Positions 29,176 to 37,525 of a stretch of DNA of 64,000 nt are shown one piece after another (the first letter of the stretch is position 1; each line of letters opens with the position of its first letter). The translations under genes were made by a program, and so were the position numbers. The notes beneath the pieces are model-generated. The model ran no database searches, was not told the origin of the DNA, and worked only from the letters and a program-made list of their open reading frames with translations. The DNA is from Verrucomicrobiales bacterium (GTDB taxonomy: Bacteria; Verrucomicrobiota; Verrucomicrobiia; Verrucomicrobiales; V1-33): positions 1 to 64,000 of the forward strand of contig CANHIJ010000002.1 of NCBI GenBank assembly GCA_947460575.1. Direction: 5' to 3'.

Positions 29176-29781
29176 CTACTCCGGCCGCTTGATTTCAAAA
29201 ACCCCCTCCGTCCGACAATACCCATCCCGCCCCCCCATCCGCCCAATCGGATGAAACTTCTCGCCCCGAATCCGCTGCCGCTTCCCATCGTAAAAGGCCC
29301 GCCGGATGTGCACCCGGTGCACAATGCCCAAAATCAACCGGTTCTCCCCAATCTGCTGTATAGAGTGCACATTGCACTCCAAGGCCGCCGGCGCCGCCTT
29401 GATGCGCGGCGGCCCCACCGCTCGGGACGGCGCCGTGGCCAACTTTTCCCGCTCGGTTTCACTGGCCCCATAGGGCAGCGCCGCCGCCGTGCGCACCATC
29501 GCCTCCGCCAATCCCTCGTCCACCAAGTTCACCACAAACTCCCCCGTCCGCCGAATGTTGCGCGCCGTGTCCTTCGGCGAGCCGTCCTCGCGGTCCCCCG
29601 CCCCAATGATCACCAAAGGCGGCTCCGCTCCAAAAACATTAAAAAACGAAAAAGGCGCCGCATTGACGCCCCCGTCCTCGTTCAGCGTCGTCACCCACGC
29701 AATCGGCCGCGGCGTCACCAAACCCGCTAAAATAGCGTAGGCAACCTCCGCATCGACATTCAATAGATCGAGTTCAATCAT
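29176..29781 (-). CDS. Flavin reductase-like FMN-binding protein
   Basis: A 201-residue split-barrel flavoprotein of the flavin-reductase-like family, which reduces FMN or FAD with NAD(P)H or uses bound FMN in other redox reactions. The N-terminal stretch TPRPIAWVTTLNEDGG, then NAAPFSFFNVFGAEPP, is the usual flavin-binding signature, and NIRRTGEFVVNLV follows as expected. The start lies nine bases after the stop of the sigma-54 activator gene on the same strand, so the two are probably co-transcribed. Its electron acceptor or partner oxygenase is not apparent from the neighbourhood. Confidence 0.88.
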   Translation of the reverse strand: MIELDLLNVDAEVAYAILAGLVTPRPIAWVTTLNEDGGVNAAPFSFFNVFGAEPPLVIIGAGDREDGSPKDTARNIRRTGEFVVNLVDEGLAEAMVRTAAALPYGASETEREKLATAPSRAVGPPRIKAAPAALECNVHSIQQIGENRLILGIVHRVHIRRAFYDGKRQRIRGEKFHPIGRMGGRDGYCRTEGVFEIKRPE

Positions 29782-29790
29782 AGCAAAAAA

Positions 29791-31152
29791 TCAATTCCCC
29801 GCCCCAGCCGCGCCCCCCTCCGCGCCGCGGCGCTTCCGGTAGATCGTGGCCGCATCAATTCCCAGCACCCGCGCCGCCGCCCTGACGCTCGAGCTCGCCT
29901 CCACCACCCGGCGAATGTGCTCCCGCTCCACCGCCGCGAGGCTGATCATCGACCCCACCTGCGCCGCCCCCGCCCCAACTCCCCCGCCCCCCTGAATTCC
30001 CACCGGAAGATCGCCCGGGAGGATCGCCGGTCCCGCCGCCAAAATCACCGCTCGCTCCACCGTGTTGCGCAGCTCGCGCAAATTTCCCGGCCAACCGTGC
30101 GCCAACAAACAGCGCTCCGCCTCCGCCGAAAACCCCAAAACCTTCCGCTTCATCTGCCCTGCAAAAAACGCCAAATACTGCCCCGCAAAAATCATCAAAT
30201 CCCCCGGCCGCTCCCGCAGCGGCGGCATCGTCACCGTGATCACGTTGAGCCGATAAAAAAGATCCTCCCGAAACCGCCCCGCCGCCACCTCCGCCGCCAA
30301 ATCCCGGTTCGTCGCCGCAATGATCCGCACCTTGGCCCGCCGCGTCTTGTTCTCCCCCAGCCGCTCATATTCGTGCTCCTGCAGCAGCCGCAACAACTTC
30401 GGCTGCAGCTCCAAGGGCAATTCCCCGATCTCGTCCAACAACAGCGTCCCCCCCTCCGCCGCCCGCACCTTCCCCCAGTGGTCCCGCAGCGCCCCCGTAA
30501 ACGCCCCCTTCACGTGCCCAAAAAGGTCGCTCTCCAACAACTCCCGCGACAAGCTCGGACAACTCACCGTCACCATCGGCTGGTCCCGCAGCCCGCTCGC
30601 CGCATGCACCGCCCCCGCCGCCACACTCTTGCCCGTCCCGCTCTGCCCCAAAATCAAAATCGAAGCCGCGGAATCCGCCGCCCGAAACAACACCTCTAAT
30701 ACCCCCTGCACCCCCGCATCCCGCGACGCGAACTGCGGCTCCATGACCTGCGCCTTCACCTCCGTCTCCAACTCCGCCACCCGCGTCTCCAAATGCCGCC
30801 GCTTCTGCACCAGCCCCACCACGTGCCCCAGCCGCTCCAACTGCACCGGCTTTTCCACAAAATCCAGCGCCCCGCGCCGCGTCGCCTCCACCGCCTCCCC
30901 AATCGTCCCCTCCGCCGTGACCATCACCACCGCCTGACCAGGATTCTGCTTCCGTATCGCACTCAACACTTCCAAGCCATCCTCCTCCCCCAGCCGCAAA
31001 TCCAATAGCACCAAATCAAACCGGTCCTCCCGCAAGCGCGTCATCCCCATCCGGCTCTCCGCCACCGCCTCCCCCTCGTGCCCCAAACTCTCCACCGCCA
31101 CCAACATCGCCTCCCTCATGTCCCGGCTGTCGTCGATGATGAGAATTTCCAT
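29791..31152 (-). CDS. Sigma-54-dependent response regulator, NtrC family
   Basis: A 453-residue transcription activator. The receiver domain (1-120) has acidic Asp7/Asp8, phospho-acceptor Asp51 (VLLDLRLG), Thr79 and Lys101 (VEKPVQ). The AAA+ domain has Walker A GQSGTGKS (169-176), the sigma-54 contact loop GAFTGA (216-221) and DEIGEL (240-245). The last 45 residues form a Fis-type helix-turn-helix (AAARVLGIDAATIYRKRR). All functional motifs look intact. No histidine kinase gene lies beside it. It is divergent from a small-membrane-protein cassette that has a -24/-12 promoter, making that cassette its likely target. The flavin reductase gene follows nine bases downstream. Confidence 0.93.
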   Translation of the reverse strand: MEILIIDDSRDMREAMLVAVESLGHEGEAVAESRMGMTRLREDRFDLVLLDLRLGEEDGLEVLSAIRKQNPGQAVVMVTAEGTIGEAVEATRRGALDFVEKPVQLERLGHVVGLVQKRRHLETRVAELETEVKAQVMEPQFASRDAGVQGVLEVLFRAADSAASILILGQSGTGKSVAAGAVHAASGLRDQPMVTVSCPSLSRELLESDLFGHVKGAFTGALRDHWGKVRAAEGGTLLLDEIGELPLELQPKLLRLLQEHEYERLGENKTRRAKVRIIAATNRDLAAEVAAGRFREDLFYRLNVITVTMPPLRERPGDLMIFAGQYLAFFAGQMKRKVLGFSAEAERCLLAHGWPGNLRELRNTVERAVILAAGPAILPGDLPVGIQGGGGVGAGAAQVGSMISLAAVEREHIRRVVEASSSVRAAARVLGIDAATIYRKRRGAEGGAAGAGN

Positions 31153-31344
31153 AGAAAAAGCGGGCTAAAAACCCAGGACCACTGAGGCCAGCTCAAGGCT
31201 CCCCTTTCTACCACTATGCCCCCGCCGCGCCCTTTTACAATTGCGAACCCCGCCACCCCCCCTCAACGCGGGCCCCGCCGCACTTTGCCTCTCGCCCTTG
31301 CCCCTCCTCCCCAAAGCAGCCCCCCGCCACCGCCCTCCGCTTGC

Positions 31345-31436
31345 GGCAATTTGCCAGCGCTCCCGGCCGCCGACTCGCAAAACGCCCCCTGCGCCCGGGC
31401 CCAGCCCCAGCCGTAAGTTTTGCAACTCACTCGCAA
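31345..31436. promoter_or_regulatory. Candidate upstream activator sites
   Basis: Two inverted repeats lie about 110 and 30-45 bp upstream of the -24 element: GGCAA-T-TTGCC at 31345-31355 and TTGC-N9-GCAA at 31420-31436. NtrC-type activators bind such symmetric sites upstream of sigma-54 promoters. The sequences also sit between the divergent regulator and its presumed target. The second is unusually close to the promoter for a looping activator. The assignment is inference from symmetry and position. Confidence 0.35.
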
Positions 31437-31463
31437 TCAACGGCGAGAAAGGCGCAGCCCCCC

Positions 31464-31480
31464 TTGGCACCCGTCCTGCA
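31464..31480 (+). promoter_or_regulatory. Sigma-54 (-24/-12) promoter for the membrane-protein cassette
   Basis: The sequence TTGGCAC-CCGTC-CTGCA matches the sigma-54 consensus TTGGCAC-N5-TTGCA except for one base. The invariant GG is at 31466-31467 and the invariant GC at 31478-31479, exactly ten bases apart. The element lies 27 bp upstream of the DUF1328 start codon and in the intergenic region divergent from a sigma-54 activator gene, which strengthens it greatly. Confidence 0.7.
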
Positions 31481-31507
31481 AAAGCCATTCTGTACCCCCC
31501 TCTCGCC

Positions 31508-31669
31508 ATGCCCTCCTGGACCCTCAGCTTTCTCGCCGCCGCCGCCACCGCCGCCCTTCTCGGGTTCGGCGCCGACGCTGGAGCCGCCGCCGGCTTCGCC
31601 AGAGCCTGCTTCTTCTTCTTCGTCGTCCTCTCCATCCTCTCTCTCTTCCGCGGCCAAAAACCCATCTAA
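31508..31669 (+). CDS. Small DUF1328-family membrane protein
   Basis: A 53-residue protein with two predicted transmembrane helices, of the DUF1328 (YtjA-like) family. The start PSWTLSFLAAAATAALLGFG, followed by AGAAAGFARACFFFFVVL, matches the family pattern of a Leu/Ala helix, GFG, AGAAAG and a second aromatic helix. Members are small inner membrane proteins of unknown function, often seen among stress-related envelope genes. The longer frame that begins upstream of the ATG at 31508 is intergenic. It is the first gene behind the -24/-12 promoter, 16 bp before the next gene. Confidence 0.85.
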   Translation: MPSWTLSFLAAAATAALLGFGADAGAAAGFARACFFFFVVLSILSLFRGQKPI

Positions 31670-31685
31670 ACCCCCACCCCACCCC

Positions 31686-32084
31686 ATGAAACTCGAGCCC
31701 TCCACCAAATTCGCCCTCGCCGTCATCGCCGGAGGCGTCGCCGCCCTCACCGCCATCGCCCTCGAAAAGCGCTACTACCGACAACTCCGCCGCCGCGAAT
31801 TCGAATCCTCCCCCCCCGCAGGCGCCAACGGCGCCAGCCGCGGCCTCCCCCACCCCACCGACCTCGCCCCCCTCCGCCATCGCCTCGAAGACCGCGCCGA
31901 CGTCCTCCGCACCAAAGCCGCAGAACTCAAGGACCGCCTCACCGATACCCTCGGACAAGCCGAAGATCGCCTCCGCGAGGGCGCCAGCAAGCTGCGCGAA
32001 ACCTTCCAGCGCCCCCCCTCCCCCGAGGCCCCCCCTCCCCCCTCCCAACACCCCCGCAGTACCTTCGAAGGCGGCCCACTCTAG
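31686..32084 (+). CDS. Small membrane-anchored coiled-coil protein (YtxH-like)
   Basis: A 132-residue protein with one N-terminal transmembrane helix (FALAVIAGGVAALTAIAL, about 8-25). A basic stretch follows, then an amphipathic helical segment with repeated DRLTDTLGQAEDRLREGAS-like heptads (about 70-110) and a Pro-rich tail. The layout resembles YtxH or apolipoprotein-like stress proteins, but sequence identity cannot be judged here. It follows the DUF1328 gene by 16 bp. The ATG at 31686 is supported by the immediate membrane helix; the frame upstream overlaps the DUF1328 gene. Confidence 0.72.
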   Translation: MKLEPSTKFALAVIAGGVAALTAIALEKRYYRQLRRREFESSPPAGANGASRGLPHPTDLAPLRHRLEDRADVLRTKAAELKDRLTDTLGQAEDRLREGASKLRETFQRPPSPEAPPPPSQHPRSTFEGGPL

Positions 32085-32167
32085 CCCATCCCGCCAGGTC
32101 CGCGCCAGGTCCGCGCCCAACCCGCCAGACTTAAATCCACTTCTCTCCAACCCCAGCCCCCCTCCCC

Positions 32168-32905
32168 ATGAACATCCGCAACCACCCCCCCGAACTCCCC
32201 CCACTGGCCGCCGCTGAATCCCAGCCCGAGCGCCCCGGGCAAACCGCGGCCGCCCCGCCCAGGGCCGGATTCGCTCCCAGCCCTCGCTTCAGCAGCGCCC
32301 TCGCCTGGGTCGACGCCACTCTCACTCCGCAGAACTTTGCCCTGGTCGGCCGCGGCCTCAGCTGGGCCGCCCGCTTTCCCCGGCGCCACCCTCTCCCCAT
32401 CGCCCTGCTCGGAGCCAGCGCCCTCTACTGGGCCTACCGGCGCTCCCAGCCCCCCACCCTGCGCGGCACCCTCCTCGACTTCACCCGCGCCAACTCTCAG
32501 GCCCTCCAAAGCTGCGCCCAGCAAACCCGCCGCTCCGCCGCCGAAGGCTTCGGCGCCGCCTCCGCCGCCAGCCGCGGCATCCGCACCAGCGCCCACGAAA
32601 TCCGCGAAAACGTGCAAGAAGCCGCCACCAAGGTCGCCGAAAACAGCCGCCTCGCCGCCTCCCGCCTAGGCCAATCCGCCGCCGCCACCGCCGAAGCCGC
32701 CCGCGAAGCCTGCGAGGCCGCCCTCCACTCCGCCAAAGAAAGCGCCGAAAAAGTCGCCGAAGCCGCCCGCCAATTCCAAGACGACGCCGAGGTCGCCTGC
32801 CAGAAGGTCGGCAGCCTCGCCCGCCAAAAGCCCGCCCTCGCCCTCGTCGGCGGCCTCGCCCTCGCCCTCGGAGCCCTCCTGCTCGCGAAAAGTTCCCGCA
32901 AATAA
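32168..32905 (+). CDS. Helical membrane-anchored protein, YqjD/ElaB-like tail
   Basis: A 245-residue protein. The first 60 residues are Pro-rich, and a short hydrophobic stretch follows (LPIALLGASALYWAY, about 76-90). A long Ala/Glu/Lys/Arg helix with 11-residue periodicity then spans about 105-225 (such as ATKVAENSRLAASRLGQS). It ends in a hydrophobic anchor, PALALVGGLALALGALLLA, typical of YqjD/ElaB/DUF883 proteins, which tether ribosomes or respond to envelope stress in Escherichia coli. Last gene of the putative sigma-54 cassette, 83 bp after the YtxH-like gene. The role is inferred from architecture only. Confidence 0.72.
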   Translation: MNIRNHPPELPPLAAAESQPERPGQTAAAPPRAGFAPSPRFSSALAWVDATLTPQNFALVGRGLSWAARFPRRHPLPIALLGASALYWAYRRSQPPTLRGTLLDFTRANSQALQSCAQQTRRSAAEGFGAASAASRGIRTSAHEIRENVQEAATKVAENSRLAASRLGQSAAATAEAAREACEAALHSAKESAEKVAEAARQFQDDAEVACQKVGSLARQKPALALVGGLALALGALLLAKSSRK

Positions 32906-33066
32906 CCCCCCCGCTGCGGGCAGGCCCGGCTCCCGGATCGGATCCCCCCGTCCGCCCTGGGAGTCGGGCCTCACTGCGCTCAGCTCCGCCCTCCAGATCT
33001 GGCGGATCTGGGAGACCTATGCGCCCCACGCCCCACGCCCCCCCAAGTGGCAGGCCGTCCCCTTAA

Positions 33067-33114
33067 AAAGGGGCCCACTCGGAAAGGGGCCCACTCGGAA
33101 AGGGGCTCACTCGG
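33067..33114. repeat. Three tandem 16-bp repeats
   Basis: The unit AAAGGGGCCCACTCGG occurs three times head to tail; the third copy has a single change (GGGGCTCAC). GGGGCCC in the first two copies is partly self-complementary. The units are adjacent with no spacers, so this is not a CRISPR array. It is intergenic, about 400 bp before sucA. Confidence 0.92.
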
Positions 33115-33447
33115 CCACCACCACTTCGCCCCAGCGGCGCGCGGCCCTTTTCCGCCGCCACCTAGCGCCCACCTCTCAGCGCCTGCGCGGCGCGTCCGCT
33201 GCACGTCAGTGCTGCGCGCTGTACTCCACGCGTCCACGCAGTGGTGCGCTTCAGCTGCGGCACTCAGTTGCGCGTCCTTGTCCGTCCTTGTCCGTCCTTG
33301 CTCGCCCCAGACTGCGCGCCGCGTCATCCGCCGCGGCGCCCCCCCCAGCCTGGCGCAAAATCCCCGTCCCAGCGGGACCCCTATGAATTGATTTCTCCCC
33401 TCATTTTCCCTCTGGCGCAACGCGGAGAGGGTGTTCATATTTCGCTT

Positions 33448-33486
33448 GGCTGCCTTCCCCTCGACGGGTCGGCAGCCCTCTTTTTT
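33448..33486 (+). terminator. Terminator-like hairpin in the sucA leader (possible attenuator)
   Basis: GGCTGCC (33448-33454) pairs with GGCAGCC (33471-33477). The inner CCC and GGG can extend the stem around a small TCGAC loop. CTC and then six T residues (33481-33486) follow. The structure lies only 32 bp before the sucA ATG. It either ends upstream transcription or attenuates sucAB; no leader peptide or ligand-binding fold was recognised. Confidence 0.6.
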
Positions 33487-33518
33487 CTCAACCCAGCACC
33501 CTTTGCGTTTTTCTTGTC

Positions 33519-36290
33519 ATGAGTTCTACGATTTCCGCCCGCCTCAATTTGGACCTGTTGGAAGAGAAATACCAACTGTGGCTGGCTAACCCCCAGTCTG
33601 TGGAGCCCACCTGGTCCGCTTTCTTCGAAGGATTCGAACTCGGCACTGCCCACCCCAAGGCCTCCCCGGCCTCCCCAGATTCCCCTCGCTCGAGCCTCAG
33701 CCAGCAGGACATTTCCTTCCGCGCCAACGTGACCCGGATGATCGAAACCTACCGCTCGATCGGCCACATCGGAGCCCACCTCGATCCCCTCAGCCCCGCC
33801 GCCCCAGACCAACCCCGCCTCTCGCTCAAAGAATTCGGCTTCAGCGAGGCCGACCTCGGCGCCGAAGTCGAGACTCTCTTCTTCAACCAAGGGCAGCGCA
33901 CCAAACTCAAGGAGATGGTCGACCGCCTCCGCCGCACCTACTGCGACCTCGTCGGCTTCGAGTTCATGCACATCCTCAACTACGAGGTGCGCGAATGGCT
34001 CCGCCAACGCATTGAAAACCGCCTCGACCAGCCCGCTCCCTCCACCGCCGAACAAGAGCAAATCCTCCGCTGGCTCTGGGAGCCCGAGGCCTTCGAGCAA
34101 TTCCTCCACACCAAATATAAGGGCCAAAAGCGCTTTTCCATCGAAGGGGGCGAGAGCGCCCTCGTGGTCCTCAACACCATCCTCCAGGCCTCCCCCCACT
34201 ACGGAGTCCAGGACATCGTCATGGGCATGGCGCACCGCGGCCGCCTCTCCGTCCTCGCCAATTTCCTGCAAAAACCCCTCAAAGTCCTCCTCCACGAGTT
34301 CAACCCCAACTACATCCCAGACCTCGTAGCTGGCGACGGCGACGTCAAATACCACCTCGGCTATCAAGTCGTCCGCGAAGTCCCCGGCGGCCAAGTTGGG
34401 GTCTACCTCGCCCCCAATCCCTCCCACCTGGAGGCCGTCAACCCCGTCGTCGAAGGCTGCGCCCGGGCCAAACAGCGCGCCATCGGCGACACCGAAGACC
34501 GCAGCCGCGTCCTTCCCATTCTTCTCCACGGAGACGCCGCCTTCGCCGGCCAGGGCATGGTGGCCGAGACCCTCAACCTCTCCCAGCTCCCCGGATACCG
34601 CACCGGCGGCACCATCCACCTCATCATCAACAACCAGATCGGCTTCACCACCTCCCCGGCCGACGCCCGCTCCAGCGCCTACGCCACGGACGTCGCCAAA
34701 ATGATCGAAGCCCCCATCTTCCACGTCAACGGCGACCACCCCCTCGAAGTCCAGTTCGTCGCTAAACTGGCCATGGAATTCCGCCAAAAATTCCACCGCG
34801 ATGTCATCATCGACATGTATTGCTACCGCAAACACGGCCACAACGAAGGCGACGAACCCAGCTTCACCCAGCCAAAAATCGCCAAACTCATCGCCGCCAA
34901 AACCACCGTCGGCGACCTCTTCAGCCAACGCCTCGTCCTCAGCGCCCAATCCACCCCTGAGCGCACCCGCGCCATCCGCGCCGAAATCGACGCCCGCCTC
35001 GAAAAGGAACTCGAGGAACTCCGCGCCCTCGAGTCCACCCTCAGCACCCCCGACCTCCGCAAGCGCGTCTTCGCGGGCTCCACCGCCGTCTTCCAACCCC
35101 CCTACGCCCACGGCCACTACCCCACCGGCCTTCCCCTCGAGCAATTCCGCTCCCTTGGCCTGAAAATCACCGAGGTCCCCGTCGGCTTCCGCCTCCACCC
35201 CACCGTGAAGCGCATCGTGGTCGACAAGCGCCGCGCCGCCACCGAAAACGGCGGCCCCTTCGACTGGGCCCACGCCGAACACCTCGCCTTCGCCTCCATC
35301 CTCTCCGATGGCAAACCCGTCCGCCTCTCCGGCCAGGACGTCCGCCGCGGCACCTTCAGCCACCGCCACGCCTGCCTCTACGACTCCGAAAACCGCGACC
35401 GCTTCTTCCCCCTGCAAAACCTCGGCGAGGGCGCCGCCTCTTTCCGAGTCTACAATTCCCTCCTCAGCGAAGCCGCGGTCCTCGGATTCGACTACGGCTA
35501 CAGCCTGATGGCCCCCGATATGCTCATCCTCTGGGAAGCGCAATTCGGCGACTTCGGCAACGGCGCCCAGGTCATCATCGACCAATTCATCGTCCCTGCC
35601 GAATCCAAATGGCAAAAACCCTCCGGCATCGTCCTCCTCCTGCCCCACGGCTATGAAGGCCAGGGCCCCGAGCACTCCAGCGCCCGCCTCGAGCGCTTCC
35701 TCCAACTCTGCGCCGAACAAAATATCCAGGTCTGCAACCTCACCACCCCAGCCCAGTACTTCCACCTCCTGCGCCGCCAAATGGCCCGCCCCTTCCGCAA
35801 GCCGCTCGTCATCATGACCCCCAAGAGCCTCCTGCGCAAAGAAGAAGCCGTCTCCCAGGAAGCCGACTTCGCCACCGGCACCTCCTTCCAGGAAATCCTC
35901 GACGACCCCGCTCCCCACGCCGACCCCTCCCGCGTCACCCGCCTCATCTTCTGCTCCGGCAAGGTCTACTACGATATCCTCAAGCGCCGCGACGAACTCC
36001 AGGACAAAACCACCGCCATCATCCGCATCGAACAACTCTACCCCTTCCACGAGGAGTTGGCCCAAAAAATCGCCGCCCGCTATCCCAAGTCCCACAAAAA
36101 ATGGGTCTGGTGCCAAGAGGAACCCAAAAATATGGGCGCCTGGGCCCACATCAATTGGCGCCTCGAGCGCCTCTCCGGCTCCCCGCTGCGCTACTCCGGA
36201 CGCAAGCGCGCCGCCAGCCCTGCCGTCGGATCCCTCACCCTCCACAACGCCGAGCAAAAACAACTCGTCGAAGCTGCCTTCGAGGTCTGA
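33519..36290 (+). CDS. sucA: 2-oxoglutarate dehydrogenase E1 component
   Basis: Thiamine-diphosphate-dependent decarboxylase of the 2-oxoglutarate dehydrogenase complex in the TCA cycle. The 923-residue protein starts with the N-terminal E1o peptide ([20 protein letters not shown]), which in the family helps bind E2. It contains [14 protein letters not shown], the thiamine-binding GDAAFAGQG...NNQIGFTT region, and [13 protein letters not shown] and [11 protein letters not shown] further on. Length is normal for the stand-alone enzyme, and the frame is intact. sucB follows after 53 bp. The E3 gene (lpd) and succinyl-CoA synthetase genes are not in the window. A long antisense open frame across it is a codon-bias shadow. 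Confidence 0.96.
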   Translation: MSSTISARLNLDLLEEKYQLWLANPQSVEPTWSAFFEGFELGTAHPKASPASPDSPRSSLSQQDISFRANVTRMIETYRSIGHIGAHLDPLSPAAPDQPRLSLKEFGFSEADLGAEVETLFFNQGQRTKLKEMVDRLRRTYCDLVGFEFMHILNYEVREWLRQRIENRLDQPAPSTAEQEQILRWLWEPEAFEQFLHTKYKGQKRFSIEGGESALVVLNTILQASPHYGVQDIVMGMAHRGRLSVLANFLQKPLKVLLHEFNPNYIPDLVAGDGDVKYHLGYQVVREVPGGQVGVYLAPNPSHLEAVNPVVEGCARAKQRAIGDTEDRSRVLPILLHGDAAFAGQGMVAETLNLSQLPGYRTGGTIHLIINNQIGFTTSPADARSSAYATDVAKMIEAPIFHVNGDHPLEVQFVAKLAMEFRQKFHRDVIIDMYCYRKHGHNEGDEPSFTQPKIAKLIAAKTTVGDLFSQRLVLSAQSTPERTRAIRAEIDARLEKELEELRALESTLSTPDLRKRVFAGSTAVFQPPYAHGHYPTGLPLEQFRSLGLKITEVPVGFRLHPTVKRIVVDKRRAATENGGPFDWAHAEHLAFASILSDGKPVRLSGQDVRRGTFSHRHACLYDSENRDRFFPLQNLGEGAASFRVYNSLLSEAAVLGFDYGYSLMAPDMLILWEAQFGDFGNGAQVIIDQFIVPAESKWQKPSGIVLLLPHGYEGQGPEHSSARLERFLQLCAEQNIQVCNLTTPAQYFHLLRRQMARPFRKPLVIMTPKSLLRKEEAVSQEADFATGTSFQEILDDPAPHADPSRVTRLIFCSGKVYYDILKRRDELQDKTTAIIRIEQLYPFHEELAQKIAARYPKSHKKWVWCQEEPKNMGAWAHINWRLERLSGSPLRYSGRKRAASPAVGSLTLHNAEQKQLVEAAFEV

Positions 36291-36343
36291 GTCCCCGCCC
36301 CTCCCTATCCACCTCACTCCCCCCTCTCCAAAACTCCCCGCTC

Positions 36344-37441
36344 ATGTCCTCTCCCATCACCGTCCCCTCCGTCGGAGAATCCATCACCTCCGCCGTGATT
36401 TCCGCCTGGCACGTCGCCGACGGCGCCCCCGTCAAGGTCGGCGACCTCCTGGTGACGGTTGATACCGACAAGGTCTCCACCGAAATCACCGCCGAAGCCG
36501 CCGGCATCCTCTCCATCTCCGCCCAGCCAGGCGAAGAAGTCAAAATCGGCGCCGTCATCGGCTCCATCGCCGAATCCGCCGCCGCTCCTGCCGCTCCTGC
36601 CGCTCCTGCCGCTCCTTCTGCTGCTCCTGCTGCTCCTGCTGCTGCTCCCGCGGCTCCCGCGGCTGCGGCCGCCGCTCCGGCCCCTGCTGCCGCGGCACCA
36701 TCCGTCCCATCCGTCCCATCCGTCCCATCGGCGGCACCCGCCGGCCGCACCACCCGCCAGCGCATGTCCCCCCTGCGCCGCAAAATCGCCACCCACCTCG
36801 TCAACGCCCAGCAAACCGCGGCCATCCTGACTACTTTTAACGAGGTCGACATGACCGAAGTCATGAACCTCCGCAAGCTCCTCCAGGACGGCTTCGTGGC
36901 CCGCCACGGAGTCAAATTGGGCTTCATGTCGTTCTTCATCAAAGCCGTCGTCGAAGCCCTCAAAACCGTCCCCACAGTCAACGGGCGCATCGAAGGCGAC
37001 GACCTCATCACCAACCACTTTTACGATATCGGGGTCGCCGTCGGCACCGAGCGAGGCCTCGTCGTCCCGGTGCTCCGCGACGCCGACCAAAAATCCTTCG
37101 CCGAATTGGAGCAGGCCATCGGAAAATACGCCGTGCGCGCCAAGGAAGGCAAAATCACCATCGACGAGCTCCAGGGCGGCGTCTTCACGATCTCCAACGG
37201 CGGCGTCTACGGCAGCCTCCTTAGCACCCCCATTCTCAATCCCCCCCAGAGCGCCATCCTCGGCATGCACACCATCCAGCAGCGCCCCGTCGCCGTAAAT
37301 GGCAAAGTGGAAATCCGCCCCATGATGTACCTCGCCCTCAGCTACGACCACCGCCAAATCGACGGTAAGGAAGCCGTCACCTTCCTCCTTCGCATCAAGG
37401 ACTGCATCGAACAACCCAGCCGCCTCCTTCTCGGCGCCTAG
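36344..37441 (+). CDS. sucB: Dihydrolipoamide succinyltransferase E2, apparently without an E3-binding domain
   Basis: Core E2 subunit that moves the succinyl group from E1 to CoA. The 365-residue protein has one lipoyl domain (1-75) with lipoyl Lys43 in [10 protein letters not shown] 55-residue Ala/Pro linker follows (about 78-134), then the catalytic domain from [16 protein letters not shown], with active-site His336 and Asp340 in SYDHRQIDG. The peripheral E3/E1-binding domain normally found between linker and catalytic core is not visible; the linker runs straight into the core. The linker DNA contains perfect 9-bp repeats. The true start is the ATG at 36344; the longer frame overlaps sucA. 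Confidence 0.92.
   Translation: MSSPITVPSVGESITSAVISAWHVADGAPVKVGDLLVTVDTDKVSTEITAEAAGILSISAQPGEEVKIGAVIGSIAESAAAPAAPAAPAAPSAAPAAPAAAPAAPAAAAAAPAPAAAAPSVPSVPSVPSAAPAGRTTRQRMSPLRRKIATHLVNAQQTAAILTTFNEVDMTEVMNLRKLLQDGFVARHGVKLGFMSFFIKAVVEALKTVPTVNGRIEGDDLITNHFYDIGVAVGTERGLVVPVLRDADQKSFAELEQAIGKYAVRAKEGKITIDELQGGVFTISNGGVYGSLLSTPILNPPQSAILGMHTIQQRPVAVNGKVEIRPMMYLALSYDHRQIDGKEAVTFLLRIKDCIEQPSRLLLGA
36581..36727 (+). repeat. Coding 9-bp tandem repeats in the sucB linker
   Basis: Four perfect units GCCGCTCCT (36581-36616) encode Ala-Ala-Pro repeats. They are followed by related GCTGCTCCT units and, at 36701-36727, three perfect units TCCGTCCCA encoding Ser-Val-Pro. Units of nine bases keep the frame, so slippage would lengthen or shorten the linker without inactivating the protein. 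Confidence 0.88.
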
Positions 37442-37525
37442 CCCTCTCCATTTCCCGGGCGGCAGCCCCTCTGGCGCCAAGCCCCGCCCACCCGCCAGGC
37501 CCCGCCGGAGTCTCTCCCCTCCCCC

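Larger units (their letters stand above)
32906..33518. other. Gene-free 613-bp leader region before sucA
   Basis: No credible gene is seen. The region contains a three-unit 16-bp repeat at 33067-33114 and a three-unit 10-bp repeat (CGTCCTTGTC) at about 33271-33300. The 9-mer CTGGCGCAA occurs twice (near 33350 and 33413). A terminator-like hairpin lies just before sucA. The promoter of the sucAB unit is presumably here, but I could not identify it with confidence. Confidence 0.7.

Noticed and set aside
31165-31665. A minus-strand frame opposite the DUF1328 gene
   Set aside because: It is basic, low-complexity and overlaps the candidate sigma-54 promoter region. The plus-strand DUF1328 protein fits its family.
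33067-33114. CRISPR array at the 16-bp repeats
   Set aside because: Units are contiguous with no spacers, and no cas genes occur in the window.
33435-36317. A 960-codon open frame on the minus strand opposite sucA
   Set aside because: It is exactly antisense to a gene with clear catalytic motifs and arises from the strong C-ending codon bias. Its translation is Glu/Gly/Val-rich with no domain signature.
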